Shown: positions 1 to 10,673, counted from the stretch's first letter. The stretch is 64,000 bases of DNA from Agriotes lineatus (GCA_940337035.1 CALNHX010002989.1:1-64000), one strand, 5' to 3'. Program-made: numbers and translations. Notes: generated by a model not told the origin, from the sequence alone.

Positions 1-1040
1 AGATCAAGATGACCATAGGTAAAGTGGTCTTTCTATTAACTTTACGCAAACATTTTGTTAAATTAAAATGTTTCAAATAAAAAATTAGAGCTGTGTACCA
101 AATTTCATTGCCTTTGAGGAAGAAAAATGAAATATTCAAAATTGATCCTAGTGTTTCATGAAAAACAAGTTTTCCCTTAAAATGGTAAGTCGAAAGTGAG
201 AGAGAGAGGCAGGGTGATCAAGAGCGAGAATTTTGTCCTAACTGTTGCTCTTTGCTCTTGGTTTAGAAAAAATTACAAATTCTTACAAAAAAGACATTTT
301 GAAGTATTTGATTGTTTACAAAACTGAAATAAAATATCATTAAATAATTATAAACGCACGATATTATTACATATTAAATCTAAATCTGATTTTTCAGGCC
401 ACATTTTTGATCCTCTGAATTTAGGCAGAGGAGATATTTATTTGAGTCATATGTGTTTTCTGATGATTAGTGAAGCTTGGGAAAACAATCACTCAACTGG
501 GGCTAAAGTAGCATTTATTGCGAGAAAATCTCTGTCATTTTTATCAATTTGGAATAAGTATCGCTGTACTTTTTTCAGTACGTCAGAACACTGATTGTTT
601 GATGATCCTTTCAGTGCTTAATATTCATCAATTTCCAATTTTCTTGCAAAGTTTCTTCTTCAAATGAGACGTGAAATCCAGCAACTTCTGATCTTTTGTC
701 TTGAGTAGGTAATACTTGATAATATTTAGTTTTAAAAATATTTTCAAACATGGAATACAAATAATTTTTTTCCTCAATTCGTAATATGTTTCCAATTTGT
801 GCCGTAGATCTATGTAATATCTAAATTACACAACAAATCCAGTTACTCTTATAATGTTTAATCAATTTGTCTCTCCCGGCCAAGTAAGTTGATTATATAA
901 TTTCTTCTACATTAGTCCTTTACTTTTCTGAAAGTTCTGTCACTCTATTGTCAATTCTATTCCAATGCCATTTTAGAAGGCACGATTACAATAGGAATAT
1001 TCACATAGTGTTGCTCACAAAGAACCTCTTTTCGTTTTTA
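1..1040. other. Intergenic, nothing recognised
   Basis: AT-rich sequence without a convincing reading frame, RNA gene or tandem repeat. I see no exon-like stretch with splice sites on either strand. Confidence 0.5.
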
Positions 1041-1199
1041 AGATAACACATAAAAACATTATTTTTCCGCCATATTTGCAGTGCGATATCTCCCTAATGG
1101 TTGACTTTTGACCCAATGTTTATATAATAAACTATCCTTTATTTTGAACAAGGAATCAGCCCCTTACGTTTTTCGCATTTGTTTTGAAACACCCTGTAT
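1040..1199. mobile_element. One end of a TIR DNA transposon (CAGGGTG type)
   Basis: The stretch ends at about 1199 with ACACCCTGTATA, the reverse complement of TATACAGGGTGT. That is the terminal motif also seen at both ends of the complete element at 3130-3832. No matching second end lies to the left inside the window, so the element either runs off the window or is solo. Assignment to a Tc1/mariner-like class rests only on the terminus and the adjacent TA. Confidence 0.4.
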
Positions 1200-2184
1200 A
1201 ACAAAATTGAACCATTATACATGACAATATAGATGTATAACGCAGTTATTTTTATGATTAAAAATTTTACTTTAATAGAATATTATACAGAAAGCGCTGA
1301 GTTTCTTGATAATGAAAATCGCCAAATTAGTTTTTATATTATATCTGTTTAATTCCAAAATATGAATTTTTTTTAATTTTGCAATTTTACTTTTTAATAT
1401 AAGCATAAAATTATCTTTAAAAAAATAGATTAGTACATTTTTAAAATTTCTTAAATAATTTCGAACAATTAAAATGCAAACGATTTTCGGGATTGGACCG
1501 TGTCATTATTGAGGTCGAAGAACTCAACGTTTTGCCCACTTTCGTAAGGGGCTCCATAAGGAGGAAAATCAAAAGAGCACGGTAACTCAACGTGTAAACC
1601 ACGTCAGAGGCGAAACTCGACTCAGTTAGTTGAGTTTCGCCTCTTACCATATACGTCTGGGTATTCTTTGCGGTGCAAAGATATTTTTGTAGTTTTATTG
1701 AGCCGACGGTTTGCTGAAATTGTGGGGTTATTCAACAAAAATAACAAAACAATTTAGAAGGAATGCCTATTTTTTTTTGGTAATTTAAGACACAAAAATT
1801 CTAACAATACTTACTTGTATTGTATAAAAGAAAACACACAAGAAAAATATTCATTGAATGTTTCTAGTAACATTATGATGTACCATGCTTTTGCTGTTTG
1901 CTTTTGAAACCGGTCACCTGGTATTTGGAAAAGGTCCCAGTAGATGAGCCCAAAATGATGTTCGAGACAGGAGAGAATCTTCCTTTGTAATATCACAAGA
2001 AATATCAATCGGTCCTCTTTTTTTTTTTCTTCTTTTGTAAATATGAAGGAATTGTTTTGCACTGTAGAAAAAGGGTTGGTTATCCACATACAATTTTTTT
2101 ATAATATAACTAATTATTGTTTGAAAAACCAAAAAAAAAAATTTATTCCCAATTTCTATAGAAAGCCAAGCATTTCTTTGGCGA
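1200..2184. other. Intergenic with short unassigned ORFs
   Basis: It holds short open frames on both strands (for example 1441-1650 minus and 1914-2132 minus) that match no family I recognise. There is also a 13-bp-arm hairpin at 1606-1644 and an A/T homopolymer-rich stretch near 2020-2140. The minus frame around 1914-2040 has protein-like composition and could be a transposon scrap, but I cannot name it. Confidence 0.4.
1606..1644. repeat. Short perfect hairpin
   Basis: The arms AGAGGCGAAACTC and GAGTTTCGCCTCT (13 bp each) surround a 13-nt loop. It is not followed by a T tract and sits in non-coding DNA. I do not know a function for it. Confidence 0.6.
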
Positions 2185-2500
2185 AGTCCATTCTGTGTGG
2201 TGAAAGTTTTTCACAGATCTACGTGAATTCTTACTAGGTATTCAACTTTTCCCATCGTTGGTTCTGTTAGCTGTACGAGGTGTTCTTGTATCTTAGATTC
2301 TCTCATGGATGAATACAGCTTTTCTCTTTCGCTGCTGTTATATGATGCATTGTTAAAGTCGATCAAGATATGATGAGTCTCTATGTTGTTTTTTGAGTAG
2401 TTACTTCAGTGTACATATTTGATCAGTTGTGGATTGTGCCTATGGTTGTAGTCTTGTATACAGAACATTAGCAGATACTTGATATGCTCTATTGAGCAAG
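2185..2500 (-). pseudogene. Decayed LINE reverse transcriptase fragment
   Basis: Read on the minus strand, the frames show reverse-transcriptase blocks in the right order. First comes a degenerate finger block ending near 2420. Then comes LIDFNNASYNS, equivalent to the catalytic IDFKxAYDS block. Then comes a region ending in TTQNGLRQR, equivalent to the NGLRQGD block. Several stops and frame changes break it. The order and wording match RTE-type endonuclease-reverse transcriptase LINEs. It is a 5'- and 3'-truncated relic and is not functional. It lies directly beside the CGCCGAA minisatellite. Confidence 0.65.
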
Positions 2501-2555
2501 GTTATTCACCTATAATTTGAGCAACATAATTGGTACCTTTTTTTGTGTAATATTC

Positions 2556-3129
2556 CGGGACCTGGACATATCGCCGAATGGACAAAACGCCGAATCTTAA
2601 TTTAATGCCCAAAACGCCGAATCGTGCCCAAAACGCCGAATTCGTTAGCGTGGACAAAACGCTGAAAATGCCCAAAACGCCGAAAGCTGTTGGTGGACAG
2701 ATCGCCGAAAATGGACATATCGCCGAATTAGTTACCGTGGACAAATCGCCGAATTAGTTAGCTTGGTCAAAACGCCGAATGCAGTCGGTGGACATATAGC
2801 TGAAAATGGACAAATCGCCGAACCGTGTAAAATGACGCTACATTGATCAGAAATTTGGCGTCGCTCGATTTTGTTCAAAACGCTGATTTATGTCGGTGGA
2901 CATATCGCCGAAAATGGACAAATCGCCGAATTAGTTAGCTTGGTCAAAACGCCGAATGTAGTCGGTGGACATATAGCCGAAAATGGACAAATCGCCGAAT
3001 TAGTTAACGTGGACAAAACGCCGAAAATGCCCAAAACGCCGAATTCTGTCGGTGGACATATCGCCGAAAATGGACAAATCGCCGAATTAGTTAGCGTGGA
3101 CAAAACGCCGAGTGTAGTCGGTGGACATA
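2556..3129. repeat. CGCCGAA higher-order minisatellite, left part
   Basis: The array is made of about 17-bp sub-units such as GGACAAATCGCCGAATT and GGACATATCGCCGAAAAT. Their common core is CGCCGAA, with 9-bp linkers (AGTTAGCGT, variants of TCTGTCGGT). A 69-bp higher-order unit is visible, plus an 18-bp-longer variant containing AATGCCCAAAACGCCG. Over both parts I count about 35 exact CGCCGA cores. Unit lengths are multiples of three, so long open frames arise on both strands. Those frames are not evidence of protein coding. Confidence 0.9.
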
Positions 3130-3832
3130 CAGGGTGTCCAAAAAATGGCGGATTAACTCTACGGTGCGTTACTGAGGGATGCCTAATAAACCTAACCCTG
3201 GAAAAATATGAAAAAAAATCCCTGGGCCGTATTTTTCGAAATATTTCGAAATTAATAAAAATAAATCTGGCAACATTGATACTGCAACAATTTCTCAATC
3301 AAAAATGTATCCATAGTAAGTTGTTAATATGTTGGTGACACTGTAAGTCTATGTCAAATTCGAGGTTAGTAGGTTAGGTTTTGCGTCAGTTTTGACGCAA
3401 ACTGTCGCAAAACCTAACCTGCTAACATCGAATTTGACATGAACTTACAGTGCCACCAACATATTATTCATACAACAAATATTTCAATGCCAAGCTTGAT
3501 TTCGTATATTATTATTGTACAAAGCCTGTTTGCCATATTTAGTAATTGACAAACTCAACAGGAAATCAGTTTTTTAAAATACTTAAATATTGAAAACAAT
3601 TTAGTTAAATCCCAAGAATATTAAAAAAACAGATATTTTAATAAGTCCCAGATATATTTGACACTATAATTATACACTAGTTATTTAAATAAATGGATTT
3701 CATTACCCACCTTTGACCAGAAATATTTCGAAAAATACGGCCCAGGGAATTTTTTTCATATATTTCCATGGTTCATTAGGCATCCCCAAGTAACGCACTG
3801 TAGAGTTAATCCGCCATTTTTTGGACACCCTG
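3130..3832. mobile_element. TIR element with TA target duplication, inside the minisatellite
   Basis: This is a 703-bp inverted-repeat element. The outer ends are CAGGGTGTCC and GGACACCCTG, and the arms stay similar for about 120 bp (through the ATTTTTCGAAATATTTC block). It is flanked by TA at 3128-3129 and 3833-3834. Joining the flanks over one TA regenerates the array unit GGACATATAGCCG, so the insertion site is certain. I see no transposase frame, so it is non-autonomous. The TA duplication suits Tc1/mariner-like mobilisation. A smaller palindrome (3331-3460) sits inside it. Confidence 0.85.
3331..3460. mobile_element. AACCTAACC palindromic MITE, copy A
   Basis: A near-perfect palindrome. 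The arms run GTTGGTGACACTGTAAGTC... and ...ACTTACAGTGCCACCAAC. Each arm contains AGGTTAGYAGGTTAGG followed by a short GCGTCAGTTTTGACGC centre. It is about 130 bp with no coding capacity. The same unit recurs at 27974 (half), 44158, 48959 (part), 49901 and 57597. This copy is nested within the 703-bp TIR element. Confidence 0.85.
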
Positions 3833-3834
3833 TA

Positions 3835-4372
3835 TAGCCGAAAATAGACAAATCGCCGAATTAGTTAACGCAGACAAAACGCCGAAAATGCCCAAAACGC
3901 CGAATTTTTTCGGTGGACATATAGCCGAAAATGGACAAATCGCCGAATTAGTTAGCGTGGACAAAACGCCGAATATAGTCGGTGGACATATAGCCGAAAA
4001 TGGACAAATCGCCGAATTAGTTAGCGTGGACAAAACGCCGAAAATGCCCAAAACGCCGAATGCTGTCGGTGGACATATCGCTGAAAATGGACAAATCGCC
4101 GAATTAGTTAGCGTGGACAAAACGCCGAATTTTGTCGGTGGACATATCGCCGAAAATGGACAAATCGCCGAATTAGTTAACGCGGACAAAACGCCGAATT
4201 CTGTCGGTGGACATATCGCCGAAAATGGAGAAATCGCCGAATTAGTTAGCCTGGACAAAACGCCGAATCCTGAGAGAAGACATATCGCGCAAAATGCCCA
4301 AAAGCCGAATTAGTTGGCTTGGACAAAACGCCGATACAGCCCAAATCACCGAATCTTGTGGTGGATATGGTA
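3835..4372. repeat. CGCCGAA higher-order minisatellite, right part
   Basis: This continues the array after the inserted element, in phase with the left part. The 69-bp unit GGACATATCGCCG...GTCGGT repeats about six times, with an 18-bp-longer variant. The last units (about 4260-4372) are degenerate and the array fades out. Open frames of about 140-150 codons exist on both strands because the period is divisible by three. Confidence 0.9.
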
Positions 4373-5114
4373 AAAATTAAGGTTGCGGAATATTTATTTA
4401 TAGCCAAAAAATCGCGTTAATTATTCCTTTAGACTTTTATTATTTACCTCAAAGTAATGTTAGCATAATTATTACGTTTTTGATGCAAGCCGCTTTTTAG
4501 AAGAAATATTTTTCAATGATTATTACACACATCTGTCACATGACTGATATCATCCAACGAGAATCATGCATTTTTTGAAAATTGACCAATCCCGAACTGA
4601 TTAGCTGATAAGCGCCCGTGGGCTGCTTACCAAGTGATAAGCTCCATAGGGATGATTATCGACCCCGTGGACGGTGTCATAATTAGAAATAGAAATGCAA
4701 GAAACAAGAAATTTGAATTTTTTTGGCATTATTAGATCAATTTTAAATCATAATTCCTATACGGGTTTTGTGTAATAATTTTGAATATATAAACGCGGGC
4801 ATATAATTTTGCCCGTGCCAAGAATCATCATGCTGGTTGCCCTTAGAAAACTGCCCTCAGGACAGTTTTCATTGCAACCAGCACTCGATCTTTGGCGTGT
4901 GCGAAATTATCGGTAAGTATGTCTGGCCCTTGTTATATTACTATTGATAATTAATATCTATTTAAATGGCTTCTAAAAGCTCTAATCTGTCCTTGTTAAT
5001 GAATTACTGTTACAATAATCCTGTAAATGTTCTTTTACAGTGGTCTTAATGAGATTTTCTAACATGTGAGCAAACAAAAGTGAAATCAAGCTTAGATTTG
5101 AAAATTAAACATAC
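4373..5114. other. Intergenic, one composite hairpin
   Basis: No gene is seen. The only structured segment is a composite hairpin at 4831-4883. The remainder is AT-rich unique-looking sequence. Confidence 0.5.
4831..4883. repeat. Composite hairpin with two stacked stems
   Basis: The outer arms TGCTGGTTGC and GCAACCAGCA (10 bp) enclose inner arms GAAAACTG and CAGTTTTC (8 bp) with a 9-nt loop. The whole could fold as one imperfect stem-loop. Its origin is unknown; it could be a very small palindromic element or a structured RNA. Confidence 0.55.
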
Positions 5115-5294
5115 AGTCCATTTACTTGACATCTGCACTGTCAGTGTCAAAATTTAAAAAAATGTCTTGACTATACCTCAAAAATAATGTGTTTTTTATT
5201 AGACTGTACAGTAATTTAATTGTTAAAATGTGAAAAATAACAGTGGTGCCAACATAAGGTCAGTTTGACAGTGCAGATGTCAAGTAAATGGACT
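5115..5294. mobile_element. 180-bp TIR MITE
   Basis: The ends are 29-bp inverted repeats starting AGTCCATTTACTTGAC, at 5115-5143 and 5266-5294. The outer flanks are TA-rich (ATAC / ATATG). No coding content is present. The superfamily is not determined. Confidence 0.8.
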
Positions 5295-5677
5295 ATATGT
5301 GGATTATTAATTCACATTATAGTGATGTTTTAGAATACACATACATAACCTAAACCATTAAATAACTGTCAAGTCTAAATGTTATTTGAAAATTAATATA
5401 CAAGCTAACACTTAAACAATGTTACATCTGCTACATCAATAAGTACATATTAAGTTATAAGAACTGCTAAAAGTGTTTATTGATTAAACTTATTTAATTT
5501 AAAATTTTATAATTTAAATGACTTGACTCTTCTACTACTATAGGCATTTACGAAAATTATACCGGTAGATACCTATAGTTATATACCGGTTAGTCAGCTG
5601 ATACTTAAGGTAAATGGATCTGGTAAATTACATATAAGTTGTCAAAACCAAGGAAAACATACAAAATCCAAAAATCT
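5295..5677. other. AT-rich, no gene seen
   Basis: This stretch separates the MITE from the end of the decayed Tc1-like transposase. It may include the 3' terminal region of that transposon. I could not match a terminal inverted repeat to the 5' side. Confidence 0.4.
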
Positions 5678-5743
5678 TTACCACTGTGTGACGTCACCTT
5701 TATTTTTAATTACAGCTTGAATTCTTTTGGGTAATGTACTTAC

Positions 5744-6470
5744 TAGTGATGGGCATAATCGGATGATTTCAATAATCGGAATGTTCCATTTCGGAATGTT
5801 TATAAAATCGGAATATCATCCGATTATTTTACATTCCGTAAATGCAAGCAAGAGAAAACGAGCGAAACAACAACAAGCGGAAGGAAGATGAAGTGCGTCC
5901 AAATTTGCGATGAGGCACTCGCCGTAAGCCCTTATCTGTGTTGGCATCTATTGTTTGGGTTTATAAGGACGGCCAGTAAAACAATTTATGAGTTTGAGTC
6001 GCACAGTGAAATGTGAGGAAATAAAAGTTTTTTCAAATTATTACAGTAGTTACCTTAATAGACTTTTGGAAAATGGTAGTGATATTTTAAAGTTTAATAG
6101 CACATAAAGTACATAATAGATAGTATAAAACAATACATGAATTTGAAGTCTGTAAGGTGTACTATCTAATAATTAATCTACGAAATACCACTGCCATTAG
6201 TGCTAGCATATAGCAGTCAAGTGAGTCAACACAACATTTCGTATTCCGTTCAGTTCAAATTGGCATTTCGTTTTCTCATTTTGTATACCGAATAGTAAAA
6301 TAATCGAATTCTGAAAGTTCCGAATCTTGTGCACCGAACAGTAAAATAATCGAATTCCGAAAAGTTCCGAAATAATCGGAACTTTCCGATTTTTTGAACA
6401 ATCGGAACCTTCCGATTTTTTGAACAATCGGAAACTTTCCGATTATTCATTCCGGATAGGCCCATTACTA
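5744..6470. mobile_element. Non-autonomous hAT element 1
   Basis: This is a 727-bp insertion. The termini are TAGTGATGGGC and, reversed, TAGTAATGGGC. Perfect 8-bp target duplications GTACTTAC lie at 5736-5743 and 6471-6478. Removing it restores the Tc1 transposase C-terminus across the junction (CQNLVST then LPKRIQAV). Internal sub-repeats of AATCGGAA/TTCCGATT near both ends are typical hAT subterminal repeats. The small minus-strand frames at 6203-6465 are products of these repeats and not genes. Confidence 0.93.
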
Positions 6471-7090
6471 GTACTTACTAAGTTTTGACACTCATCTGGA
6501 GTGAAAGTATCCCAAATATTTTGAAGTTTGTGTTTTAATTTGACTACGTTTCTAGCTGGCTGTATTCGTAATCGTTTTTTCATTATGTGCCAAAGGGTTT
6601 CTATTGGTGACGAGTCGGGACTACTTGCTACCCACTCCAAAAGTGGAATATTATGATCAGAAAACCATTTTAAAGATTTTTTTTATGTATGGCAAGCCGC
6701 TCCGTCTTGTTGGAACACAAAATTGGATTATTTTGCAATGCATCTGCCATTGTTGGAAGCAACGATTTTCTTAAAATCTCTAAATATTTATCGGTGTTTA
6801 CAATTCCATCAATAAAGTGAAGTTTTCCAACACCTTTAGCAGACATTGAACCCCACACCATAACTGAAGCAGAAAATTTGACTTTCTTTTTCAAACAATC
6901 TGAATTGTACGCTTCATTTTTTTGACGAATAACTCTGCTTCGATTGTACCCAACACAAACTTCAAAACGGAACTCATCACTCCAATGGACACTATTCCAT
7001 TCATCACTCCAATGGACACTATTCCATTCATCACTAGTCCAATTAATGTGACATTTAGCCCATTTTAGTTGTTTTTTCTTTTGTTTTAAT

Positions 7091-7668
7091 TAGGGATGTC
7101 GGCGGGTACCCGGGCCGACCCGGGTAATAGTCGACCCGGGTATATTTTCAGGACCCGGGTACCCGACTAGTAAATTATGAAATTTCCAGGAAGTCAGCCT
7201 TTTTCGGAGGAGATGATAAAAACAGTAGGGATAAGCGCTATAAAAACATAACCATGCAATAATAACAAGAATGGGGTGGGGTGATCACATACCACATAAT
7301 GTTTCTTGTTTCGTATAAGGCAATAAATCCGTTTCACGGAAATTTTCAAGTAACATAAACTTCCTCTGTGTGATGTTGATTGATGCTGCTACCAATTTCG
7401 GACAAAAAGTCAAGTACTTGAATTTGATAGCACTTGGAAGTGTGAAAATATTTACGAATAACAGACGACTTGCAGTTTGAATTGATGGGTAGGTACTATT
7501 TCAATTTAGTTCAATTTAAAACTCGCGGCGTAAAAGAAAGAAATTGTAGCTACCTCAGATGTTCAGATGTACGGTAACATTTTTGTTATATATTTCGGGT
7601 ACCTGAGGGTACCCGGGTACTGCTTTCGGGTACCCGGGTTTGATTTTAGACCGGGTACGACATCCCTA
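7091..7668. mobile_element. Non-autonomous hAT element 2
   Basis: This is a 578-bp insertion with perfect 11-bp termini TAGGGATGTCG / CGACATCCCTA. The 8-bp target duplications GTTTTAAT lie at 7083-7090 and 7669-7676. The subterminal regions carry repeated GGGTACCCGGG-type motifs on both sides. There is no transposase. It interrupts the Tc1-like transposase between its N-terminal domain and the first catalytic block. Confidence 0.94.
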
Positions 7669-8110
7669 GTTTTAATGTTAGGAGTGGCTTTTCTTTCGCC
7701 TAAAGAAAGTTAGTAAAATTAGAGAAAACTTTTTTTTGGATTAGTTGGAATAAAATTACCTTGTAAGTTTTAAAACCTAACTTAAGGGCTTCTCTATGGC
7801 ACGTGGATCTTGAAATACTTCGCCCCACAGCATCGCTCCAGAGAGCAGATAATTCACCGTAGTTCGAACGCCTGTTTTTTCTAATAATCCTCTTCAAAGC
7901 CCGTCTATCAGCATCTGATATTTTGGATTTCGGCACATACCGAGGTTTTGTAGCAATTGTACTGGTTGTTTTATAAACTTGAACAATATTTCTAACAGTA
8001 AAGTTTGATAAACTAACTAGATTCCCAATTTCCGCGTTTGATTTTCCCTTTTTGAATAAATTGATAACAATTGTGTGGACTTTTTCATTAACAACCTCTT
8101 CACGAGTCAT

Positions 8111-9110
8111 TTTTACTAATTGTACGAAACAAAACAAACTCTCTTTTGTTTAGCAAACGGGTAGCCACTTGATTATTTCACATATTCAAAGGTTCTTAAA
8201 GAAATATTATAAAAATTTGTGAAAAACAAAGAAGTAAAAAATTTCATAATTTTTATGTTTATATTAAAATTAAATTTAACTTTATAAATCTTGAAATGTA
8301 ATGACGATTTAAGTTTTTAACGGTTGATATTTTGTTGAAATAATTCAATTGTAGCATTAGCATTGTTTTTTTTTCGTGAATTAACAAAATTACGTATTTT
8401 TTTACAATGGGCCAATTGAGATGGGACGGGGCTCGTATAGTAATCTTCAAAATTGTAATATTGAAAACAATAAAATCAATCTTTTGATATAAAGTGTGAG
8501 TCGAACATATAATGTGTGGTGAAAAGATTCATTGACAAACAATTTCACAAAATACAAGCTCGACACCACAAACTGGCATGCACATGATTTTGGGCTGTCA
8601 TGAATGAAACTACCTTGAACACAAGTAATTTGACTATCTTTAAATGTTAACAACAGGAAATTCATAATGAATAGTATTTATTATGTCTTTCACAAATAAA
8701 AATTATAAATTAGTCAAGTCATTTTAAATCCGGTTTTACCAAACCGTGTTTCCCTTCTGTCCCACAAATTTAACTTCCAAGGAAATAAAAAATAGAACAA
8801 AAGTTGTTTATAAAATTATCTATGATTAGTAAATAATTGTGTATAATTAAATCAAACTATCTTTATGTAGTAGACATTGGAAAAGTATTCATTAACCAGA
8901 AGGGAATGAGCACTAGTAAACTTGCAGTTTTTATGTTAACGTCTTATTTAGTTAAGATATTTGCATGGTTTCTAGTTTTTCCAGATTGATAGTTTGTTTT
9001 TTCTAGTTTGTTGCTTACAATGGCGCTAGTTGTAACTGGATATCATTAAAAAAATTAAAAAGCTCCCTCCAGTAGAAACTGCTCTATTTTTTCCATCAAT
9101 GTCATTAGGA
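8111..9110. other. Intergenic / transposon flank, nothing recognised
   Basis: AT-rich. The first part is presumably the 5' flank of the Tc1-like element. Short frames on the minus strand (8259-8665) have no recognisable domain. No RNA gene or repeat array is seen. Confidence 0.4.
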
Positions 9111-9713
9111 CCCTGTATTGTACACTGGTGCGTCCTAATGTTGAGTATGCAACGATAGTATGGTCCCAACAATACCAGCTTCATTGCAACATTATAGAAA
9201 GGGTTCATAATAGATTCTTGCGTTTTGCTGCATTCAAATGTGGCATCCCATGGATGACTATCACAAATCATCGATCTAGAGAAGTTAAACTGGCTTTCTT
9301 TGAATTATAGAAGGATTCTCTACAATGTTTGCTTTATATATAAGGTTGTTAATTGCTTGGATGACTGTCCAAAGTTACTGTGTTTAATTAAATTCAATGT
9401 ACCTAAATGGAATCTCCGTAAGTTTGAATTATTTCACATTGAATTTTTGTCCCTATCAATAAAATTCTCAAACTTCTCAATGCTTCCTGCAAATTCAGTG
9501 GATATTTTTCATAGCACACTTGCTCGCTTCAAAAAAGCTATTATCAATATCATTCTATCATATTTGTGCTTTTACTATGCTAATCATGCGTTACATGTTG
9601 CTTTCCATTTTAATATATTCATCGTCTGTTTATGCAATATTTAACGTTTTTGTATTGGTATACTACTGCTATGTGTATCACAGAATGCATGTACCTATTG
9701 AGTTTTGTTTATA
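9111..9713 (+). pseudogene. LINE ORF2 C-terminal fragment (Jockey/CR1 group)
   Basis: The plus-strand frames read LYCTLVRPNVEYATIVW and then IIERVHNRFLRFAAFK, the usual sequence after the RT thumb in Jockey/CR1-type LINEs (RPxLEYxSxVWxP ... IExVQxRFLR). After a frame change come RRILYNVCFIYKVVN and FHSTLARFKKAI, which is the conserved C-terminal tail. The fragment is 5'-truncated and then interrupted at 9713 by a fold-back element. The LINE 3' untranslated part probably continues at 10676. Confidence 0.75.
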
Positions 9714-10673
9714 CAGATTGTTTCACCTTTACATGGAAGCACCCCTGTATTTTCTTTGTTTTTGTATGAATCGATTTGAATTTTTTATCAGTTGTACAAC
9801 TCACCAAGAGACACCGATTCATGTCCTTGAGCACAAAAGACTTTGTTAGCCTTGCCTACTACGATCAAAAACATGGGTCTCATTGTCAATATTTTGCATC
9901 GCATTAGAGTTACAGCCAAAAAGTTATTAAGAAAAGTTGTTTAGAATCAAAAGAATACCCCAGATACCGATTTTCGTTTAATAATTCGAATTTTTAATTT
10001 TTATCTATAAATTTGTCCAAGTCCCAAATTTCAACTTGTAATGTGGTATCAAATGGTGTCATGGATAAACAACATTTTTATTTTTATTGCAAACGTCATT
10101 AGCTTTTAATAACGGCTGAATTACTTTTAACTGTTGCTGAGAAAGTAGAAATAATTAGAATTTCTGGTGAAAATGCAAGATCCAATAGAGAAGTAGCTAG
10201 AATAATATTGGATCTTGCATTTTCACCAGTAATTCTAATTTATTTCTACTTTCTCAGCAGCAGTTAAACGTAATTCAGCCGTTATTAAAAGCTAATGACG
10301 TTTGCAACAATAATAAAAATGTTGTTTCTCCATGACACATTTGATACCAAATTAAAAGTTGAAATTTGGGACAAATTTTTAGATAAAAATTAAAAATTTG
10401 AATTATTAAACGAAAATCGGTATCTGGGATATTATTTTGATTCTAAACAACTTTTATTAATAACTTTTTGCTGTAACTCTAACGCGATGCAAAATATTGA
10501 CAATGTGACCCATGTTCTTGATCGTAGTGGGCCAGGCTAATAACGTCTTTTGCACTCAAGAACATGAATAGATGCCTCTTGGTGAGTTGTACAACTGATA
10601 AAAAATTCAAATCGATCCATACAAAAAACAAAGAAAATAAAGGGGTGCTTCCATGTAAAGTGAAACACACTGT
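9714..10673. mobile_element. Snap-back (fold-back) transposon with duplicated transposase start
   Basis: This is a 960-bp insertion made of two inverted arms (9714-10186 and 10207-10673) round a 20-nt centre. The outer ends are CAGATTGTTTCACC and, reversed, CAGTGTGTTTCACT. TA flanks it at 9712-9713 and 10674-10675. The inner end of the left arm encodes LTVAEKVEIIRISG and SNREVAR. This resembles the N-terminal helix-turn-helix of DUF4817-type Tc1/mariner transposases. The right arm carries the same segment in reverse. The element therefore looks like two copies of one transposon's 5' end joined head to head. Confidence 0.88.

Larger units (their letters stand above)
5678..8110 (-). pseudogene. 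Tc1-like transposase, broken by two hAT insertions
   Basis: The reading order on the minus strand is as follows. 8110-7760: start MTREEV and an N-terminal helix-turn-helix region ending in TYK. A 60-bp segment (7759-7700) begins GTAATT and ends TTTCTTTAG, like a short intron. Then comes PLLTLKQKKKQLKWA, a hAT insertion (7091-7668), and the first catalytic block HWSDEFRFEV. VMVWGSMSAKGVGKLHF follows, then the second catalytic block FQQDGAACH after a frameshift, with a stop soon after. Last comes SPDSSPIETLWHIMKKRL with the third acidic residue, a second hAT insertion (5744-6470), and the end RIQAVIKNKGDVTQW before a TAA at 5680-5678. A 27-bp in-frame tandem duplication (DEWNSVHWS twice) lies just before the first catalytic aspartate. 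The superfamily is Tc1/mariner (DDE, IS630-like). It is dead through the stop, frameshift, duplication and two insertions. Confidence 0.9.

Noticed and set aside
2871..3338. 155-codon plus-strand frame
   Set aside because: It runs from the minisatellite into the inserted TIR element, so it is a chance junction frame.
3806..4313. Two long open frames on opposite strands (about 141 and 150 codons) as possible repeat-protein genes
   Set aside because: Both arise because the minisatellite period is divisible by three. The same holds for the left part of the array. No start context, splice sites or non-repetitive flanking domain is seen.
2556..4372. CRISPR-like array of short repeats and spacers
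   Set aside because: The 'spacers' are themselves repeated and of fixed type, there are no cas genes, and the context is an insect genome.
6203..6465. Overlapping minus-strand frames as small genes
   Set aside because: They are made of the repeated AATCGGAA subterminal motifs of a hAT element.
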